NCBI GenBank assembly: GCA_041689995.1
Contig: JBDNFD010000099.1
Span: 1-22,801 of the forward strand
Direction: 5' to 3'
DNA: 22,801 nucleotides
DNA from: DASSWG01 sp041689995
GTDB taxonomy: Bacteria > Bacteroidota > Bacteroidia > Flavobacteriales > Flavobacteriaceae
Shown piece after piece: positions 22,671 to 22,801 of this stretch. Positions within the stretch are counted from its first letter, which is position 1. Each line of letters begins with the position of its first letter. Position numbers and translations under genes: made by a program. The notes beneath the pieces were generated by a model, which saw only the letters and a list, made by a program, of their open reading frames with translations, did no database searches and was not told the origin of the DNA.

Positions 22671-22801
22671 GTGATGAGTGATGAGTGATGAGTGATGAGT
22701 GATGAGTGATGAGTGATGAGTGATGAGTGATGAGTGATGAGTGATGAGTGATGAGTGATGAGTGATGAGTGATGAGTGATGAGTGATGAGTGATGAGTGA
22801 T
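22671..22801. repeat. Heptanucleotide tandem repeat (GTGATGA)n, at least 18.7 copies
   Basis: A perfect head-to-tail array of the 7-mer GTGATGA starts 8 nt upstream of the nucleoid-protein ATG and runs through the window end without a mismatch. On the minus strand all three frames are open, reading a repeating SSLITHH peptide, and the array is in frame with the downstream gene. It is a minisatellite-like locus likely to vary in copy number. Confidence 0.97.

Overview
The window reads like the chromosome of a Flavobacteriaceae-type member of the Bacteroidota. The evidence is the protein family variants (the IF-2, NusA, RimP and nucleoid-associated proteins have the Bacteroidota style), promoter -7 boxes of the form TAnnTTTG with little Shine-Dalgarno signal, moderately low GC, and a heptanucleotide tandem repeat. 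The genus is not determined. No rRNA, tRNA, CRISPR array or intact transposase gene was seen.

Layout. (a) 1-900: an AT-rich accessory edge with an unrecognised minus-strand gene whose frame appears broken at a T7 run, an imperfect inverted-repeat element, a doubtful 43-residue ORF and a strong terminator. (b) 939-12085: thirteen minus-strand genes, probably one or a few transcripts read from 12085 downward. In transcription order they are a 3-TM protein, an Rrf2 regulator with three Fe-S-type cysteines (NsrR-like), a divergent cbb3-type haem-copper oxidase catalytic subunit, a CcoO-CcoP-like dihaem cytochrome, two small membrane proteins, a gap of about 290 nt, a 4-TM protein, a tryptophan 2,3-dioxygenase (TDO) family haem protein, a cupin, the Fe-S repair di-iron protein Ric, a DUF488 protein, aconitase AcnA and a stand-alone hemerythrin. 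Sensor, possible NO-reducing enzyme, Fe-S repair and a replaceable Fe-S enzyme together look like a nitrosative-stress and micro-oxic module. The haem-copper enzyme may be a non-canonical NO reductase or a specialised oxidase. (c) 12292-16841: the housekeeping rimP-nusA-infB operon, with a leader hairpin and U-tract just before rimP and a terminator after infB. (d) 16998-18070: a tandem-domain universal stress protein whose stop codon lies at the edge of a MITE-like 219-bp insertion with terminal inverted repeats and an 8-bp direct duplication. (e) 18068-22801: an AsmA-like envelope protein, two small plus-strand proteins, a highly divergent protein-kinase-fold protein not obvious from simple homology, a nucleoid-associated protein, and a 7-bp tandem repeat of more than 18 copies abutting its start and running off the window.

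The most novel material is the NO-type locus (TDO paralogue, unusual haem-copper oxidase and its small partner proteins), the kinase-like protein at 20480-21547, and the clean MITE at 17829-18047. Function statements for the locus are inferred from family and context. No database search could be run.
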